This document shows, in pieces, positions 9,400-17,041 of a stretch of 64,000 nucleotides of DNA (position 1 is its first letter; every line of letters begins with the position of its first letter). Source of the stretch: Anthropogastromicrobium sp052273485. Its GTDB lineage: Bacteria; Bacillota; Clostridia; Lachnospirales; Lachnospiraceae. The position numbers and the translations under genes were made by a program. The notes beneath the pieces were generated by a model that saw only the letters and a program-made list of their open reading frames with translations, made no database searches and was not told the origin of the DNA. The stretch lies in the NCBI GenBank assembly GCA_052273485.1, contig DAVZID010000006.1, forward strand, positions 1 through 64,000. Direction: 5' to 3'.

Positions 9400-9429
9400 A
9401 CATGCGCCCCTTGACTAAGTGGCGCATGT
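9400..9429 (-). terminator. Hairpin between the two vanW-like genes
   Basis: ACATGCGCC (9400-9408) pairs perfectly with GGCGCATGT (9421-9429) around a 12-nt loop. Only a short T-run (TTTC) follows on the minus strand, so it may be a leaky terminator or an mRNA processing/stability element tuning the downstream gene. Confidence 0.55.
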
Positions 9430-9456
9430 GTGAAAGCAAAATTTAAATACAATATT

Positions 9457-11037
9457 TTAGTTTGGATAATATGGCCACTGCTCACCAGACAGTGTGTATG
9501 TGTCGATTGTAAATGCAATGCCAAGATTTGGCAGTGTTGCCCAGGAAGAACCAATTGGAACCTCATGATAAGATGCCTGAACCGTACAATCAGATGCATG
9601 AATCAACTCACCAGAGGCTGCTTCATAAACAGATGTATTCATTTCCTCTACTGATTGCTCAACCCCATCAATATACACATGCTTGTAAGACTTTGCCGTA
9701 AAACCAGGATGGGGGTCAACGGTTGTCTTCTGCTTATATGCTACATTAACTGCTCCTACCTTGCAGTTGACATCATCCACGGTCTGAATATATAGTGGAT
9801 CTTTCCATGTGAAATCAGTCGTTCTTGTACTTGTAAATTCAATCGTGCGATTTGCAGGACGTTCCTCCACACCCCAGATATTAACCGTTACACTATCGCC
9901 ATTTACATAAGACTCAATGTAAATTGGATAATTCAAGGAATTTGTAAAAGTAAAGTCCAAACCAGACGGATAATCAACAGTTGCATCCAGTGCCGGTGGT
10001 ACATAGCTTACAATCATGGAATGAGATCTTCTCGAGACAACCGTAAGCTCGGCGCGAATAACAGCATTGTACAGCGTCGTCGTGGTCTGGCAGATTCCTC
10101 CACCCATAGACGGAACACTCTTTCCTTTCTCATAACCAATACCCATCACATAGCCATTGTCTGCTGTAACATCATGGAACATTTTAAGTGTAGAAGCGGT
10201 TTCACCCGGATAAATCACATTTCCATTCAGATTATTGGCTGAGACAGTGATATTTTGGGTTCTCGCTGAATCACCCAAACGATTGGTTGTGTAGCTTCCA
10301 AGCGGATTCGGTGAAAAGTTAAAACTAGAACTGTCATATGCTGGTGCAGTTTCCGTAAATGGGAAGCTGTACTGAATCGCATCGGCTGTTGAAAAGTCCT
10401 CAATTTGTGCGAGTAACTCGTTTGCAATCGCATCGGTATCAAAAGAAACACCAGTCACACCTTCCGTTACAATAAACTGCCCATTCTCACGTGTCACCGT
10501 AGCATTCTTTGGCTCCTGATAAAAATGCTCTGTATATTCAGCAACTGTACTTCTCACCGCATTTTCATCAACTGCAAATTGCAAATCCAGATCCACTGGA
10601 GCGTTGTCCAGGTCCTTTTGCTTCTTGTACTGTTCTACAAGATTTCCCTTTAATGTGCGATCCTGTAACTGATCAACTGCCTCTGGATTTGTCCACGTAG
10701 TAGAGAAAGTGCTTCCATCATACTCATACTGATATCCTAGCACATCCCACTGCATGTATCTTTTCAAACGGGCATTGACATACTCATTAATTTCTGCCAC
10801 TGCCTCATCGTAAGTCTTTCCTTCGAGACTGATGCCTTCATAGCTGACGCCACGTCCAAACACACCAGTTGTATTTTTATTGAGCGTCAGGTTGTAAGAT
10901 TTGGCCTGAACCGGAGCTGACTCATCTGCAAATGCAGAGACCACCATGGATGCAACCATTGCTAATACAATAATTACTGCGACTGCCCCCGCAAAGATGC
11001 GCTTTTTCTTATCGTTTTTGTTTTTGTAGTAAAACAT
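9457..11037 (-). CDS. Exported VanW-family protein
   Basis: A 526-residue protein with a cytoplasmic start (YYKNKNDKKKR), one hydrophobic segment (~residues 14-38) ending near VVSAFADES, a peptidoglycan-binding-like region (GRGVSYEGISLEGKT, repeated strand pairs to ~residue 230) and a VanW domain with GGGICQTTTTLYNAVIRAEL (~residue 310). It shares domain order and many motifs with the next gene. The ATG at 11037 has AAGG-rich DNA just upstream, and a strong promoter lies ~45-75 bp upstream. Role in the cell wall is inferred from the domains only. Confidence 0.87.
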   Translation of the reverse strand: MFYYKNKNDKKKRIFAGAVAVIIVLAMVASMVVSAFADESAPVQAKSYNLTLNKNTTGVFGRGVSYEGISLEGKTYDEAVAEINEYVNARLKRYMQWDVLGYQYEYDGSTFSTTWTNPEAVDQLQDRTLKGNLVEQYKKQKDLDNAPVDLDLQFAVDENAVRSTVAEYTEHFYQEPKNATVTRENGQFIVTEGVTGVSFDTDAIANELLAQIEDFSTADAIQYSFPFTETAPAYDSSSFNFSPNPLGSYTTNRLGDSARTQNITVSANNLNGNVIYPGETASTLKMFHDVTADNGYVMGIGYEKGKSVPSMGGGICQTTTTLYNAVIRAELTVVSRRSHSMIVSYVPPALDATVDYPSGLDFTFTNSLNYPIYIESYVNGDSVTVNIWGVEERPANRTIEFTSTRTTDFTWKDPLYIQTVDDVNCKVGAVNVAYKQKTTVDPHPGFTAKSYKHVYIDGVEQSVEEMNTSVYEAASGELIHASDCTVQASYHEVPIGSSWATLPNLGIAFTIDTYTLSGEQWPYYPN

Positions 11038-11080
11038 CCACCTTTTTCCTTTCTATTTCTATTCATGCACCCAGAATCCT

Positions 11081-11110
11081 ATTATACAAAATTTTTATAC
11101 ATTTTGGCAA
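11081..11110 (-). promoter_or_regulatory. Promoter of the vanW-like gene pair
   Basis: On the minus strand, TTGCCA (11110-11105) is followed at 18 bp by a perfect TATAAT (11086-11081). It lies ~44 bp upstream of the first VanW start. Confidence 0.7.
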
Positions 11111-11442
11111 GACCTTTTCAAACTTTCTTGATAGCAGAAGCGTCTGAATCAGCACATCTCATCAGAATCACATGAATACTTATTTTTTTTATCATATCAT
11201 ATTTACAAGAAAAATCCTATTTCAATTTTCTTACGGTTTTGTAAAGAATCCTCGTCAGTATTCCTACCTCATCCGATTGTACCCGAACTTAGGACAATAT
11301 TCACCTTTACTTTTTTTAAACTCTGTGTTATCGTAAGGATACACATACGCAGGATCTATCCTGTATTCTGCCGTTAGGCGCCGGCAGCTTTGAAATGCGT
11401 CTCAAATTTTTTAAATTTAAAAAGAAAGGTTCGGAAACTTTT
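11111..11442 (+). other. 332-bp intergenic leader upstream of the UDP-sugar pyrophosphorylase gene
   Basis: No gene is visible. Near 11340-11390 there are two small inverted repeats: AGGAT/ATCCT around 11353-11366 and a GC-rich TGCCG/CGGCA pair around 11369-11388. They sit ~60-90 bp ahead of the start, where a structured 5' leader might lie. I do not recognise a known riboswitch. Confidence 0.35.
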
Positions 11443-12669
11443 ATGACAAAGCAAGAAGCTATTACATTATTAACCGAAAAAAATCAGTTACAGTTACTCT
11501 CTTTTTATGACACACTTACCCCAGAGCAGCAAAAAAGCCTGCTCTCCCAGATTGAAAACATTGATTGGTCATTACTTGACGTTTTGGAAACTCATGAAAC
11601 CGTAAATGCACGCGGCACATTCGCACCATTATCCGCTATGGAATTGTCCCAGATCAACGCAAATCGCGCTCATCTTGAAGAAGTTGGCTTACAGGCCATC
11701 CGCGAGGGAAAGGTTGCCGCTGTTCTTCTTGCCGGTGGTCAGGGAACCCGTCTTGGCTTTGATAAGCCAAAGGGCATGTACAACATCGGTGTGACAAGAG
11801 AACTCTATATCTTCGAGTGCCTGATCAATAACCTGATGAAGGTTGTTAAAAAAGCAGGTGCCTGGGTTCCTTTCTACATCATGACAAGTGATAAAAACTA
11901 TGATGATACGACTGCTTTCTTAAAGGAAAAGAACTACTTTGGCTACAATGCAGAGTACATTCATTTCTTCAAACAGGAGATGGCCCCAAGCGTAGACTAT
12001 GACGGAAAGCTTTTGATGGAGGCTCCAGATCGTCTGTCTCTGTCTCCAAACGGAAATGGCGGTTGGTACTCTTCTCTTTGTCGCTATGGCTATGACAAGC
12101 AAATGAAGGAAGCTGGCGTTGAATGGCTGACTGCTTTCGCTGTTGACAACGTGCTTCAGCAGATCAATGACCCTGCCTTTGTTGGTGCGGTTATCGACTC
12201 TGGTTGCGACTGCGGCGGCATGGTTGTAAGAAAGGCCGACCCACACGAGCGTGTTGGTGTTCTGTGCACTGAGGATGGCAAGCCTTCTATCGTAGAATAT
12301 TATGAGATGACCGACGATATGATCCATCTGAAGGATGCGAATGGAAATCTGCTGTACAACTTCGGTGTTATCTTAAACTACATGTTCCGTTTGGATCGTC
12401 TTGACGAAATCAGAAGCAAGCGTCTTCCGTTACATATCGTTGAGAAGAAAATTCCACACATTGACCGTGACGGCAACCTGATTAAACCAACTACACCAAA
12501 CGGCTATAAGTTCGAGTCTCTGATTCTTGATATGATCCACATGATGGATAGCTGCTGCCCGTTTGAGGTTGAACGTGAGAAGGCATTTGCTCCGGTTAAA
12601 AATCCAACCGGCGTGGACTCCGTTGAATCTGCTAGAAAACTGCTTGAAGCCAATGGCGTAACCTTATAA
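11443..12669 (+). CDS. UDP-sugar pyrophosphorylase (eukaryote-type UDPGP family)
   Basis: A 408-residue nucleotidyltransferase predicted to make a UDP-sugar (UDP-GlcNAc or UDP-glucose) from UTP and a sugar 1-phosphate. The nucleotide-binding loop is LLAGGQGTRLGFDKPKG (~residues 90-106). Later come YIMTSDKN, PNGNGGWY, the sugar-binding AVDNVLQQINDPAFVGA and VEYYEMTD. This is the UDPGP family seen in eukaryotes and some Firmicutes, unlike the bacterial GalU or GlmU types. I start it at the ATG at 11443 rather than an earlier in-frame ATG at 11395, which has no ribosome site. Substrate cannot be settled from sequence. Confidence 0.88.
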   Translation: MTKQEAITLLTEKNQLQLLSFYDTLTPEQQKSLLSQIENIDWSLLDVLETHETVNARGTFAPLSAMELSQINANRAHLEEVGLQAIREGKVAAVLLAGGQGTRLGFDKPKGMYNIGVTRELYIFECLINNLMKVVKKAGAWVPFYIMTSDKNYDDTTAFLKEKNYFGYNAEYIHFFKQEMAPSVDYDGKLLMEAPDRLSLSPNGNGGWYSSLCRYGYDKQMKEAGVEWLTAFAVDNVLQQINDPAFVGAVIDSGCDCGGMVVRKADPHERVGVLCTEDGKPSIVEYYEMTDDMIHLKDANGNLLYNFGVILNYMFRLDRLDEIRSKRLPLHIVEKKIPHIDRDGNLIKPTTPNGYKFESLILDMIHMMDSCCPFEVEREKAFAPVKNPTGVDSVESARKLLEANGVTL

Positions 12670-12685
12670 AAAGAGAAAAACAAGC

Positions 12686-12737
12686 GATTGGAGACGAGAA
12701 ATATGGCACTTCCGTGCTGCTTTCCCCGTCTCCAATC
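12686..12737. terminator. Intrinsic terminator between convergent genes
   Basis: GATTGGAGACG (12686-12696) pairs perfectly with CGTCTCCAATC (12727-12737), then ATTTTC. It ends the pyrophosphorylase transcript and may also serve the convergent secreted-protein gene, since an A-rich stretch precedes it. Confidence 0.8.
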
Positions 12738-12756
12738 ATTTTCTCACATAGCTTTA

Positions 12757-13899
12757 TTAATTCAATTCATCAAACAAACCCGCTGCTGCCCATTCCTTTA
12801 GCAAATCCGTCAGCCACAAAACACCATCCTGTGGCTCCTCGATCTCGATCGATTCCTCTGACGGTTCAATACTGACAACAAAGCTAAATAACGCATTCTT
12901 CGTATCTGGCTCGTCCTCCTCGGATGTCAGCCCTTCTGTTTCACCTACTAGTGGCTCTAAATCTTCCATTCCCCACTCTTTTTGAAGTGTCTGGGGAATG
13001 TCTGCCTCTATCGTCACCTCAAACGCATACGTTCCTGCTGCGCCATCCTTTCCCACACAAATCGACGCATTCGCATTTAACCCCTTTGAAACCGCATCAT
13101 TAAACTGTGTAGAAAGGCTCTCTGTCTCACCGTCTAAAAAAGAAGAAGCTTCGCTGCTAATCTCATCAATCAGCTGATTTCGCTCTTTATCCACATCGGA
13201 TACGGAATCCGACTTTGCCTCTTTTCTTCCCTCTAGGACAGCATCTACATACGGTGTAAGAAATGCATCTAGATCAAATGGAAGTGCCCCCTCAAACATT
13301 CCTTCCTCGGCCTGTGCATCTAACCGCTCAAGGACTTGTGAAATCTGTTCATTGCCCAGATTGATCCTATAGGATCCTGCATCATGTGCTGCCGCAAAGC
13401 CAGAAAACAGCTGTGTCCATCCACTGTAACCTGGTTCTTTTTGCGCCTCCACGCCTGTCAACCCAATCCAATCTTCCGTCAATGAATCCACCGCTTGTGC
13501 GGTATTCTCATCTTCCTCAATATGTTCCTCCTCAGACAATGCAGAGACGATATCATCTACCAGCCCAGTATTTAGATACGCCTTTGTACCAAAGATACGA
13601 AGCACATCCTCTGATACAAAATCAAAAAATGTTCCATCGTCATTCGGTGCACTTAAGTACAGCATGTCCACAGACGCACTGTCTGGTGTCATACGGATCG
13701 TTGTTCCCGCTGAAAACTCAGTGCTTCCAAGCGACATGGACACAGAAAACATCATTGTTCTCTCATCGATTTCCTGTGCCTCTGTAATCATATCCGCAAT
13801 CTTTTTGATTCCGCCAGTTTCCTCTTCTGCAAAAACATTCTGTGCCATACCCGCAAAAAACACCGTTCCTGCCGCAAACAGCATCATTCTTTTTTTCAT
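12757..13899 (-). CDS. Secreted acidic protein of unknown function
   Basis: A 380-residue protein that I do not recognise. The start at 13899 has GAGGAG 8 nt upstream. Residues 1-24 are a signal peptide (KKRMMLFAAGTVFFAGMA) with a likely cut at NVFA|EEE and no lipobox. The mature part is acidic and rich in Glu, Asp and Ser, with alternating strand-like segments (TMMFSVSMSLGSTEF, ASICVGKDGAAGTYAFEVTI) that suggest a beta-rich fold such as an LppX/LolA-like lipid-binding domain. That comparison is inference. It is monocistronic between a shared terminator and the SDR promoter region. Confidence 0.7.
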   Translation of the reverse strand: MKKRMMLFAAGTVFFAGMAQNVFAEEETGGIKKIADMITEAQEIDERTMMFSVSMSLGSTEFSAGTTIRMTPDSASVDMLYLSAPNDDGTFFDFVSEDVLRIFGTKAYLNTGLVDDIVSALSEEEHIEEDENTAQAVDSLTEDWIGLTGVEAQKEPGYSGWTQLFSGFAAAHDAGSYRINLGNEQISQVLERLDAQAEEGMFEGALPFDLDAFLTPYVDAVLEGRKEAKSDSVSDVDKERNQLIDEISSEASSFLDGETESLSTQFNDAVSKGLNANASICVGKDGAAGTYAFEVTIEADIPQTLQKEWGMEDLEPLVGETEGLTSEEDEPDTKNALFSFVVSIEPSEESIEIEEPQDGVLWLTDLLKEWAAAGLFDELN

Positions 13900-14124
13900 G
13901 CAGTTCTCCTCTATTTTCTTATTCTCAATATTCTTTCTGCTTCCAATGCACAATCTCCAATCCTCAAAATCATTATTCACAAGGGGGCGATTCTTATGGT
14001 GATCACTCCCATACTACCATACTACTTATCATTTTGCAAAGATATTCCTCTAAAAAAAATCTTACAGTTTGTAAGATACGTGAACTTAAGATCAAAAATG
14101 CATAGATATCGAACTGTATCGCAG

Positions 14125-14153
14125 TTGACTGAGGTGTTTTGATATGGTATACT
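14125..14153 (+). promoter_or_regulatory. Strong promoter of the KduD-like dehydrogenase
   Basis: TTGACT (14125-14130), 17-bp spacer, TATACT (14148-14153), preceded by AT-rich DNA. The leader is ~60 nt and ends in AAGGAGG. Together with the gene's strongly biased codon use this suggests high expression. Confidence 0.85.
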
Positions 14154-14218
14154 ATACACAACTAGGCAGACATATTTTTGTATGTTCTGTCAAAAAATTT
14201 AAGGAGGTTTTTTTTACC

Positions 14219-15019
14219 ATGGATATGTCTTCATTTTCTCTGGAAGGTAAGATTGCGCTGGTCACTGGCGCTTCCTACGGTATCGGCATGGCGATCGCTA
14301 AGGGTATGGCTGCAGCTGGTGCTACAATCGTATTCAACGATATTAAGCAGGAGTTAGTTGACAAGGGACTTGCAGCTTACGAGGAGGCTGGTATCAAGGC
14401 TCACGGTTATGTTTGTGACGTTACAAACGAGGATGCTGTAAATGAGCTGGTTGCTAAGATCGAGGCTGAGGTTGGTGTTATCGACATTCTCGTAAACAAT
14501 GCTGGTATCATCAAGAGAATCCCAATGTGCGAGATGACCGCTGCTCAGTTCAGACAGGTTATCGACGTTGACTTAAACGCTCCGTTTATCGTAGCAAAGG
14601 CTGTTATCCCGAGCATGATCAAGAAGGGTCATGGAAAGATCATCAACATCTGCTCCATGATGTCTGAGCTTGGACGTGAGACCGTATCTGCTTATGCTGC
14701 AGCTAAGGGTGGTCTGAAGATGCTGACCAGAAACATCTGCTCTGAGTACGGTGAGTACAACATTCAGTGTAACGGTATCGGACCTGGCTACATCGCTACT
14801 CCGCAGACCGCTCCGCTTCGTGAGATTCAGCCAGATGGCTCCCGTCATCCATTTGACCAGTTCATCATCGCTAAGACTCCAGCAGCTCGTTGGGGAGAGG
14901 CTGAGGACCTGGCAGGCCCGGCAGTATTCCTGGCTTCTGATGCTTCTAACTTCGTAAATGGACACGTTCTGTACGTAGATGGTGGTATCTTAGCTTACAT
15001 TGGAAAGCAGCCACAGTAA
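14219..15019 (+). CDS. SDR-family dehydrogenase, gluconate 5-dehydrogenase/KduD-like
   Basis: A 266-residue classical short-chain dehydrogenase. The cofactor loop is TGASYGIG (~residue 17), the NNAG motif is near residue 91, and the catalytic Ser and YAAAK lie at ~143-163. The C-terminus has the FVNGHVLYVDGG typical of the gluconate 5-dehydrogenase or 2-dehydro-3-deoxygluconate 5-dehydrogenase group. It would oxidise or reduce a hexuronate- or gluconate-derived keto-sugar with NAD(P)(H). The ATG at 14219 follows AAGGAGG. A longer in-frame start at 14144 overlaps the promoter and is rejected. Codon use is noticeably uniform (GCT, GGT, AAG), a sign of high expression. No pathway partner is adjacent. 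Confidence 0.85.
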   Translation: MDMSSFSLEGKIALVTGASYGIGMAIAKGMAAAGATIVFNDIKQELVDKGLAAYEEAGIKAHGYVCDVTNEDAVNELVAKIEAEVGVIDILVNNAGIIKRIPMCEMTAAQFRQVIDVDLNAPFIVAKAVIPSMIKKGHGKIINICSMMSELGRETVSAYAAAKGGLKMLTRNICSEYGEYNIQCNGIGPGYIATPQTAPLREIQPDGSRHPFDQFIIAKTPAARWGEAEDLAGPAVFLASDASNFVNGHVLYVDGGILAYIGKQPQ

Positions 15020-15051
15020 TTACGAAGCAGCAATTGTTGCGATACATAATC

Positions 15052-15098
15052 AGAGAGCTCTGCGATGCATGCGCATACGTGGAGTTCTCTTTTTTTTT
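15052..15098 (+). terminator. Intrinsic terminator after the SDR gene
   Basis: AGAGAGCTC (15052-15060) pairs with GAGTTCTCT (15082-15090, one G-U pair), followed by a run of eight Ts. Confidence 0.8.
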
Positions 15099-15258
15099 GC
15101 TTTTGGTCATTTTTGTTACTTTTTCTGCGTTTTTCCATTGTTTTTCTTTTATTTTTGTGTTCGGTTTTCGGTTGCAAAAAAGTAGTATTTCCATTATATT
15201 AAACGATGAAAAAGTATGAGCTTAAAATATGTGAACCACAGAAAGGTATGGATACTAT

Positions 15259-15993
15259 ATGCGCATTGCACTGGTAGATGATTCGGATATTGAGCGTGGG
15301 ATACTCTTATCTTTGCTCAGTGATTTTACCTGCGAAAAGCAGATTTCATTTGAATCAGATTGTTTTAAAAGCGGAGATGAATTTTTGTCAGCTTTCTCAC
15401 CGAATAAATACGACATTGTTTTTATGGATATTTTCATGAGTGGCATGAGCGGTGTCGAAACAGCACAGAAGATCCGAGAGACAGACAGCCGCGTGATTTT
15501 GATTTTTCTGACATCATCTGCTGATTTTATGCCGGATGCCTTCAGTGTTCATGCCTTTCATTACATCTTAAAGCCTTACCAGAAAGATTCCATTTTCACT
15601 TGTCTGGAGGATGCTTTTTTGCAGCTTCCTGCCCCGGAAACCATCATTTCTTTCTCGGTCAATGCAATTGAACTGCGCATTCCAGCCTCACAAATTGTAT
15701 GTGTTATGGCTGATTCGCACTATACATGGATTATGGAACGTGATGGACAGACTCATCATCCATGCTTATCCTTCGGTACTTTTTCAAAGCAGCTTGCAAA
15801 TGACAATCATTTTCTGCTTGTCAGCCGCGGAGTCCTATGCAACATGGATGATATTAAAGCTTTTACACCAGATGGCTGCCTTTTGTCAAATGGAAAAACC
15901 GTCCCAGTCACAATGCGAAATGCCAGACGGCTTGAACAGACCTGGCGCGATTACTGTTTTACAAAGACACGCGATGCTTCATCGTCCAAATGA
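15259..15993 (+). CDS. LytTR-type response regulator
   Basis: A 244-residue regulator of the AgrA/LytR class. Residues 1-120 are a receiver domain with acidic pair DD (ALVDDSD), the phospho-acceptor in VFMDIFMSG, the Thr in IFLTSS and the Lys in ILKPY. Residues ~130-235 form a LytTR DNA-binding domain (VCVMADSHYTWI, FLLVSRGVLCNMDDIKAF). Such regulators answer to a membrane histidine kinase, often for peptide signals, but no kinase or peptide gene is adjacent. The ATG at 15259 lies ~12 nt after GAAAGG. Confidence 0.88.
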   Translation: MRIALVDDSDIERGILLSLLSDFTCEKQISFESDCFKSGDEFLSAFSPNKYDIVFMDIFMSGMSGVETAQKIRETDSRVILIFLTSSADFMPDAFSVHAFHYILKPYQKDSIFTCLEDAFLQLPAPETIISFSVNAIELRIPASQIVCVMADSHYTWIMERDGQTHHPCLSFGTFSKQLANDNHFLLVSRGVLCNMDDIKAFTPDGCLLSNGKTVPVTMRNARRLEQTWRDYCFTKTRDASSSK

Positions 15994-16169
15994 GTTTCAA
16001 TAAACTTTCTTCTGTATTTTTTGCTTTTCATTCATAAATTCTGCTTTTCGTTCAGGTTATATTGACTTTTCCACATAAAAGCGATAAATTTTCAGTACTA
16101 CACCAGCATTGCTTCACCAAGGCTTGGTTAGTTTTCACATTTTTACACACATTTTTTCACACACTTTCA

Positions 16170-16209
16170 CACAAAAAAGAACCGGCTCACACACCGGTTC
16201 TTTTTTGTG
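16170..16209. terminator. Strong bidirectional terminator
   Basis: CACAAAAAAGAACCGG (16170-16185) is perfectly complementary to CCGGTTCTTTTTTGTG (16194-16209) with an 8-nt loop. It separates the LytTR regulator from the convergent maf gene. Confidence 0.88.
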
Positions 16210-16224
16210 ATTCGATTCTTCGCA

Positions 16225-16291
16225 TTCTATCAAAGTAGGCAGAGTACCACGTCCATAAAAGTTACGCACCGCATGGGCGTGGAGACTTCAT
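16225..16291 (+). repeat. Dispersed hairpin repeat, family A, copy 1
   Basis: A ~67-bp element also found at 23051-23118, 48264-48331 (inverted) and, in part, 61942-61967. Its core CCACGTCCAT pairs with ATGGGCGTGG (9 of 10) around a 16-nt loop. This copy overlaps the 3' end of maf and supplies its last nine codons and stop. Confidence 0.85.
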
Positions 16292-16879
16292 AAAGGTTGA
16301 GAACTCATGATACAGACGGGAGACTGGGAGACCAACGACGTTAAAATAATCACCCTCAATACCGGAAACGTAAATAGAGAATGCCCCTTGAATTCCGTAA
16401 GCACCTGCCTTGTCGAGTGGCTCGCCTGTCGCAACGTAATCAGCAATTTCATCCTCGCTCATCGGGCAGACATGAACATTTGTCTCCTCATAAAAAGTCT
16501 TTTCACGGAAAGTACCATCTTCGCAAACCTCAATCAGTGTAACGCCGGTATAAACCTGATGGGTATTGCCCTGAAGCATGGAGATCATACGCATGGCATC
16601 GTCAGGATCCTTTGGCTTTCCAAGAATGCGATTTTCGAAGGCAACGATGGTATCAGCCCCGATCACGTAGCAAGTGTTTTTCTGGATCTGTGCGATTTCA
16701 AGCGCTTTCTGGTGCGACAGTTCGCATACGATATCACAGGGAATCGTCTTTGTTGTGCGTTCTTCGCCTTTTGCTGGGCAGACAGTAAAGGAAAAGCCAG
16801 CTTGAGCCAGAAGCTCTTTGCGGCGTGGAGAGCCAGATGCTAAAATAACAGGTTTCTTTTGTTTCACGATAAGTACCAT
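16262..16879 (-). CDS. maf: Maf-family nucleoside triphosphate pyrophosphatase
   Basis: A 205-residue Maf protein, predicted to hydrolyse dTTP/UTP or modified NTPs to monophosphates. Signatures are ILASGSPRRKELL at residues ~12-24, VIGADTIVAFENRILGKP (~72-89), HQVYTGVTL and DKAGAYGIQG (~155). Start at 16879 follows AGAAAGG. The C-terminal nine residues, MKSPRPCGA, and the stop are encoded by a family A dispersed repeat, so the original C-terminus has been replaced or extended. The catalytic core is unaffected. Confidence 0.92.
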   Translation of the reverse strand: MVLIVKQKKPVILASGSPRRKELLAQAGFSFTVCPAKGEERTTKTIPCDIVCELSHQKALEIAQIQKNTCYVIGADTIVAFENRILGKPKDPDDAMRMISMLQGNTHQVYTGVTLIEVCEDGTFREKTFYEETNVHVCPMSEDEIADYVATGEPLDKAGAYGIQGAFSIYVSGIEGDYFNVVGLPVSRLYHEFSTFMKSPRPCGA

Positions 16880-16972
16880 GCCTTTCTTTTTTCATATAGT
16901 TCGCTGATACTATACCTTTTTTTAACAGAAAAGTAAACAGCAAAAATAGACAGTTTATGCAGAAAAATCAAG

Positions 16973-17018
16973 TTGTTTAAAGGCAGGGAGTGTGATACAA
17001 TAGGAGTGTGATACAATA
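16973..17018 (+). promoter_or_regulatory. Promoter with duplicated -10 region upstream of the sugar transferase
   Basis: TTGTTT (16973-16978) and TACAAT (16996-17001) are 17 bp apart. A 16-bp unit, GAGTGTGATACAATAG, is tandemly duplicated (16988-17003 and 17004-17018), giving a second TACAAT at 17012-17017. The duplication creates two overlapping -10 boxes, only the first with good -35 spacing. Confidence 0.65.
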
Positions 17019-17041
17019 AAAGAAATAATGAGAAAGGTTTT

